Shown here in pieces: positions 61,346-64,000 of a stretch of DNA of 64,000 nucleotides. A program made the position numbers and the translations under genes. The DNA comes from Membranipora membranacea (taxonomy: Eukaryota > Bryozoa > Gymnolaemata > Cheilostomatida > Membraniporidae). Numbering within the stretch: position 1 is the stretch's first letter; each line of letters starts with the position of its first letter. The stretch is taken from NCBI GenBank assembly GCA_914767715.1, contig OU612075.1, positions 20,522,001 to 20,586,000 of the forward strand. The letters are read 5' to 3'. The notes beneath the pieces were generated by a model. It made no database searches, was not told the origin of the DNA, and saw nothing but the letters and a program-made list of their open reading frames with translations.

Positions 61346-62099
61346 CAATTATATCTGGGTTTTTTTGGGATCCACAAACTGAGAGCTAGTGACTTGTAAT
61401 AAATATTTCCCAACCATTCTTCAAATATCAACTAAAGGCATGTTTGTGAACCATCCGTCTGCTGTGTTGGTGGTGCAATGATTTTGTATTGCCATGTTAT
61501 ATAAATAGCAAATAGTATGTGCAGCAAAAGAGAAAATGGGATCAGAGGGTAGTGATACGCATGAAGTGTAACTTACAAATTTATTCAAAAATAAAACAAA
61601 CCACATATACAGACCAACCCTACCTGAGTACAAAATAATCTTTGCATTGTTGTAGCAGAGAGAATAGGCTCAAATAGAACTTAAGTTCTTCAATGAGGCA
61701 TTACGCGTGCAGATGGTGATTCTTGACGAGATGTGTGCCCTGTGCTCGCTGTCTATCGGCACCCTTGGGCTCTTTGGCAGCTTTTTGGAGGATTTAGCTC
61801 CCACAAACTGAATTATTGTTGGTGACATCAACATTGATTTGAATCGCGAAAAAAAATTTGACTTAGCTTCAAAAGACTAAAGCAAGTTGAGTTGAAGCCA
61901 ATATTTTTATATTCTTATTAGATCCCGATCCAGAATTTGTGAAACCAAAATAATTATTTTATATTATCTATTACTATTATTAAATCCGAACATTAAAATG
62001 TGCTCCTTAGATTTAAACATTTCAGATCAACAATTCCTTACGGATGAACACAACTAAAATAAATTAATGTGTTATAATAAGAAATTATACAATAACAAA

Positions 62100-62750
62100 A
62101 TTGTTACAGAAATATCTGACACCAACTTTCAATGGAAAACCAAGCTCATGCATTGATAATGCCAGCAACAAAATAAGTGCCAGAAAGCATCAACGTCCTA
62201 CTATCAAGAAACCTTGGATGACTAAGCAGTTATTTACACTCACCAAAGAGGGTACTAAACTTCACAAAATAAGCAAAAAGCATTCAAAACCCATAGAGGA
62301 AATTTAAAAGTCATTGTAACAAATTTGGCATTAGATGGGCGCAGTACAACTGACACAATCAATATCATAATGGAACAAATTTACGGCCATTTTATTGATG
62401 GAAGAATCACCAAGGGTTTAATTTTTTATCTTTCAAAAGCTTTTGATACAATAAATCACAGCGTTCTAATAAGTAAACAGATATTTTTTCAGATATTATC
62501 CCCCTCATAGCGACTGTTAGAAAATTATCTTTTAAATAGAAAACAGTTTGTATTGGTAAATGAATTAAGTCGGTTTACTGCCTGTCATCGATCGGTGCTC
62601 CCCAGGGTTCGGTTCTCGGCCAGCACTATTTATAATTTATAATGTTGACCATTTGATGTATCACCTGATCTAAATTGAAATCTTTTTGCTGACAATACTA
62701 ATCATTTTAGCACTGAACCTGAAATTACGAAGAGCAATTTACCTCTGATA
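62100..62750 (+). pseudogene. Decayed non-LTR retrotransposon (LINE) reverse-transcriptase fragment
   Basis: Frames with stops between them carry the linker before the RT domain (KKPWMTKQLFTLTKEG), then STTDTINIIMEQI, LSKAFDTINHSVLISK (the RT block with its first catalytic Asp degraded or shifted), a GSVLGPALFIIYN-type block near 62600 in another frame, and FADNTNHFS where FADDT-type sequence is expected. The order of blocks is that of LINE elements such as CR1/Jockey. It is non-functional and lies inside the foldback-like element. Confidence 0.72.
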
Positions 62751-63534
62751 AGTGAATGGTGTATCACCAACTGTCTTGTCATAAACTATGAGAATACCTT
62801 TTTGAGACCTCGAACAACATTTTTAACCAGAAGATTAACAGCTCATATTCCGGAACTTTTTTAGAAGAAGGAGGAACAGCATAACTATCTATGAACATTT
62901 TAGAAGCCTGAAAAAGGAATTAGATTTAACCCTGATGATCATACAAGCACTCGGTCCAGCCGTTGAGCAGAATCTAGAATTAGAGTTCTGGGGCCATGCA
63001 AGTGATAGCCAGATAGGACTCTGTGTGACATCAAGGGAATTAAGCCAGGGGTCACAGTTCTCATATTTTTGAAAAACTAAAAATCATGACATTACAAATG
63101 GTTTTTGAATATAAAGTTTTGAAACTTTTATTAATTTCATACTCAATTCAAAATATTTTCAATATGATAACAAACCATGAATATAAACGCTTGATCCAAC
63201 AAACTTGAATTTATGAAAACCAATAACAAGCGAGGAGAGAGGTCGTTGTTAAGAAATTGCATAGGCTTGTTCAAAAAGTTCATACCGAAGGTGTGGGTAG
63301 GGCCAGAGTGCAATGATGCTAGCCTTCATGACGCCGGTAATAGCATCAGAAAAGACCAGTCAAAACCCTTCAAGCCAAGACATAAAGTTGGTCAAATTTA
63401 GAGAGTCAATTAACTTGCCATAACCCACAGAGTTGGCGACTTGACGTCGCAATATTTGGCTGCAATTTCTGAAACACACACTAGCCTTCAGTACAATGGG
63501 GCCCAACTAACCCAAGAGAAAAAAATTCAAATGT
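62751..63534. other. Interior of the 3-kb element, nothing firm
   Basis: May include a 3' remnant of the LINE. The short plus-strand frame 63213-63401 has no motif. Confidence 0.35.
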
Positions 63535-64000
63535 AGAAACTTCGAGACTTGAACAGTGAAAGAGATGGCTCTAACCAACTGAACCACCCCCTACTCTGAT
63601 CGAGCAATCCGCAGCTGTAATGTGACTAAGAAAATTACAACGTGGCTTGATCTCCTTTGGTTATATATTTTGGCATTTTGGCAATGGTATTTTGGGATAT
63701 GGTATGTGGTCCCGCATGGTATTATGTGCAATCTGGCTTTATATCCATTGGTATTTTGACACATCTGGCTTTATATCCACTGGTAATTTGACACAACTGG
63801 CGTTTTGTACAACTGGTATTTTGGCATTGGTATATTGTGCAGTGGTGTTTTCATCTATGGCATTATGGCCATGGCATTATGACAATGGCATTATGGCAAT
63901 GGCATTTTGTCCCAATGGCATTTTGGCCATGGCATTATGGCCGGGTACCGGCCAATCTGCTGAGTAAAGATGATCAAAACTCATATCATTGTCACCTATA

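Larger units (their letters stand above)
60935..63949. mobile_element. Second foldback-like family, 3-kb copy with 8-bp target duplication
   Basis: GGCCAATC flanks both ends exactly (60927-60934 and 63950-63957). Ends are GATTCCGTG at the left and, inverted, GGTACCCGG at the right. Each is followed by an array of ATGCCATGGCCATAATGCC-type units (60950-61215 and 63645-63940, inverted), then a tRNA-like stretch shared by both arms, so each terminal inverted repeat is about 410 bp. The interior carries a decayed LINE fragment and a stretch (near 62036-62100) resembling the interior of the first family. The insertion point lies inside a receptor exon. Confidence 0.82.
59568..63995 (-). pseudogene. 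Secretin/methuselah-like GPCR, broken by a 3-kb insertion and one TGA
   Basis: Minus-strand exons: 63995-60671 (interrupted by the element 60935-63949) and 60551-59568. With one 8-bp duplication and the element left out, the ectodomain frame is continuous across the insertion site, reading SADWPPSSREDHYITIPGR and onward to LLE. The second exon has a Cys pair (ITCNKFVCSF), then helix I (YVLLSLSLLCLLLYSGYM), helix II, helix III (FLFLSVFFWFSAIGINIMY), helix IV, CFLQQ loop, helix V, helix VI (CIKLSVCLGIGWSFLFLV) and helix VII. FFWFSAIGINIMY and GIGWSFLF resemble family-B/methuselah-like receptors. An in-frame TGA at 60249-60251 falls just before helix III. Exon 5' of 63995 is beyond the edge. The gene is probably inactive unless the element is spliced out and TGA recoded. 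Confidence 0.72.

Overview
This window is animal nuclear DNA, most likely from a sponge (probably a demosponge). It is AT-rich. Genes are split into short exons (about 40 to 450 nt) by compact GT-AG introns, and dispersed repeats dominate. The best taxonomic clue is a gene at 40.96-48.47 kb whose C-terminal half matches the short-chain collagen C4 / spongin-type domain. The other genes are ordinary animal families. There is no sign of operons, prokaryotic genes or CRISPR.

Layout. 0-3.65 kb: a SAMHD1-type dNTP triphosphohydrolase gene on the minus strand, eight exons in phase, running off the left edge. 3.65-6.8 kb: no gene, two TTAA-flanked MITE copies. 6.8-8.9 kb: left arm of an inverted duplication whose partner is at 24.3-25.76 kb. 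7.9-15.1 kb: a satellite of about 141 bp, split by a 4.3-kb insertion (10258-14579). That insertion has 469-bp direct repeats at its ends and carries a Mutator-like transposase gene (minus) and an HNH/His-Me-finger endonuclease gene (plus). 15.5-20.7 kb: a 5.2-kb foldback-like element whose ends are inverted minisatellite arrays. 21.6-22.4 kb: a partial inverted copy of it. 25.7-28.4 kb: six exons of a ryanodine/IP3-receptor family channel (plus). 31.3-35.9 kb: seven phase-compatible exons of a gene I could not name (minus). 37.5-39.1 kb: the C-terminal half of an SLC16-like transporter (plus). 40.96-48.5 kb: the collagen-C4-like gene, in which Asn/Gly/Gln repeats stand where a collagen helix would be expected. 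49.3-50.2 kb: a broken rhodopsin-like GPCR (plus). 52.7-58.6 kb: a second full foldback-like copy and another partial one. 59.6-64.0 kb: a broken secretin/methuselah-like GPCR (minus), with a 3-kb foldback-like element inserted in its ectodomain exon and flanked by an 8-bp target duplication.

How it fits together. The genes do not form one pathway. The common theme is mobile-element activity: the satellite holds a transposon, foldback-like elements lie inside a receptor gene and next to duplicated inverted segments, and two halves of one apparent 8-bp target duplication (GTAGACTC) lie 30 kb apart, pointing to element-mediated rearrangement. The strongest candidates for something undescribed are the transposase/HNH unit, the foldback-like families with asymmetric ends (GGTAYCC at one end, GAWTCC at the other), and TIR elements carrying tRNA-like sequence. 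All family assignments come from reading motifs, without database searches. Exon boundaries are inferred from splice consensus and phase only.
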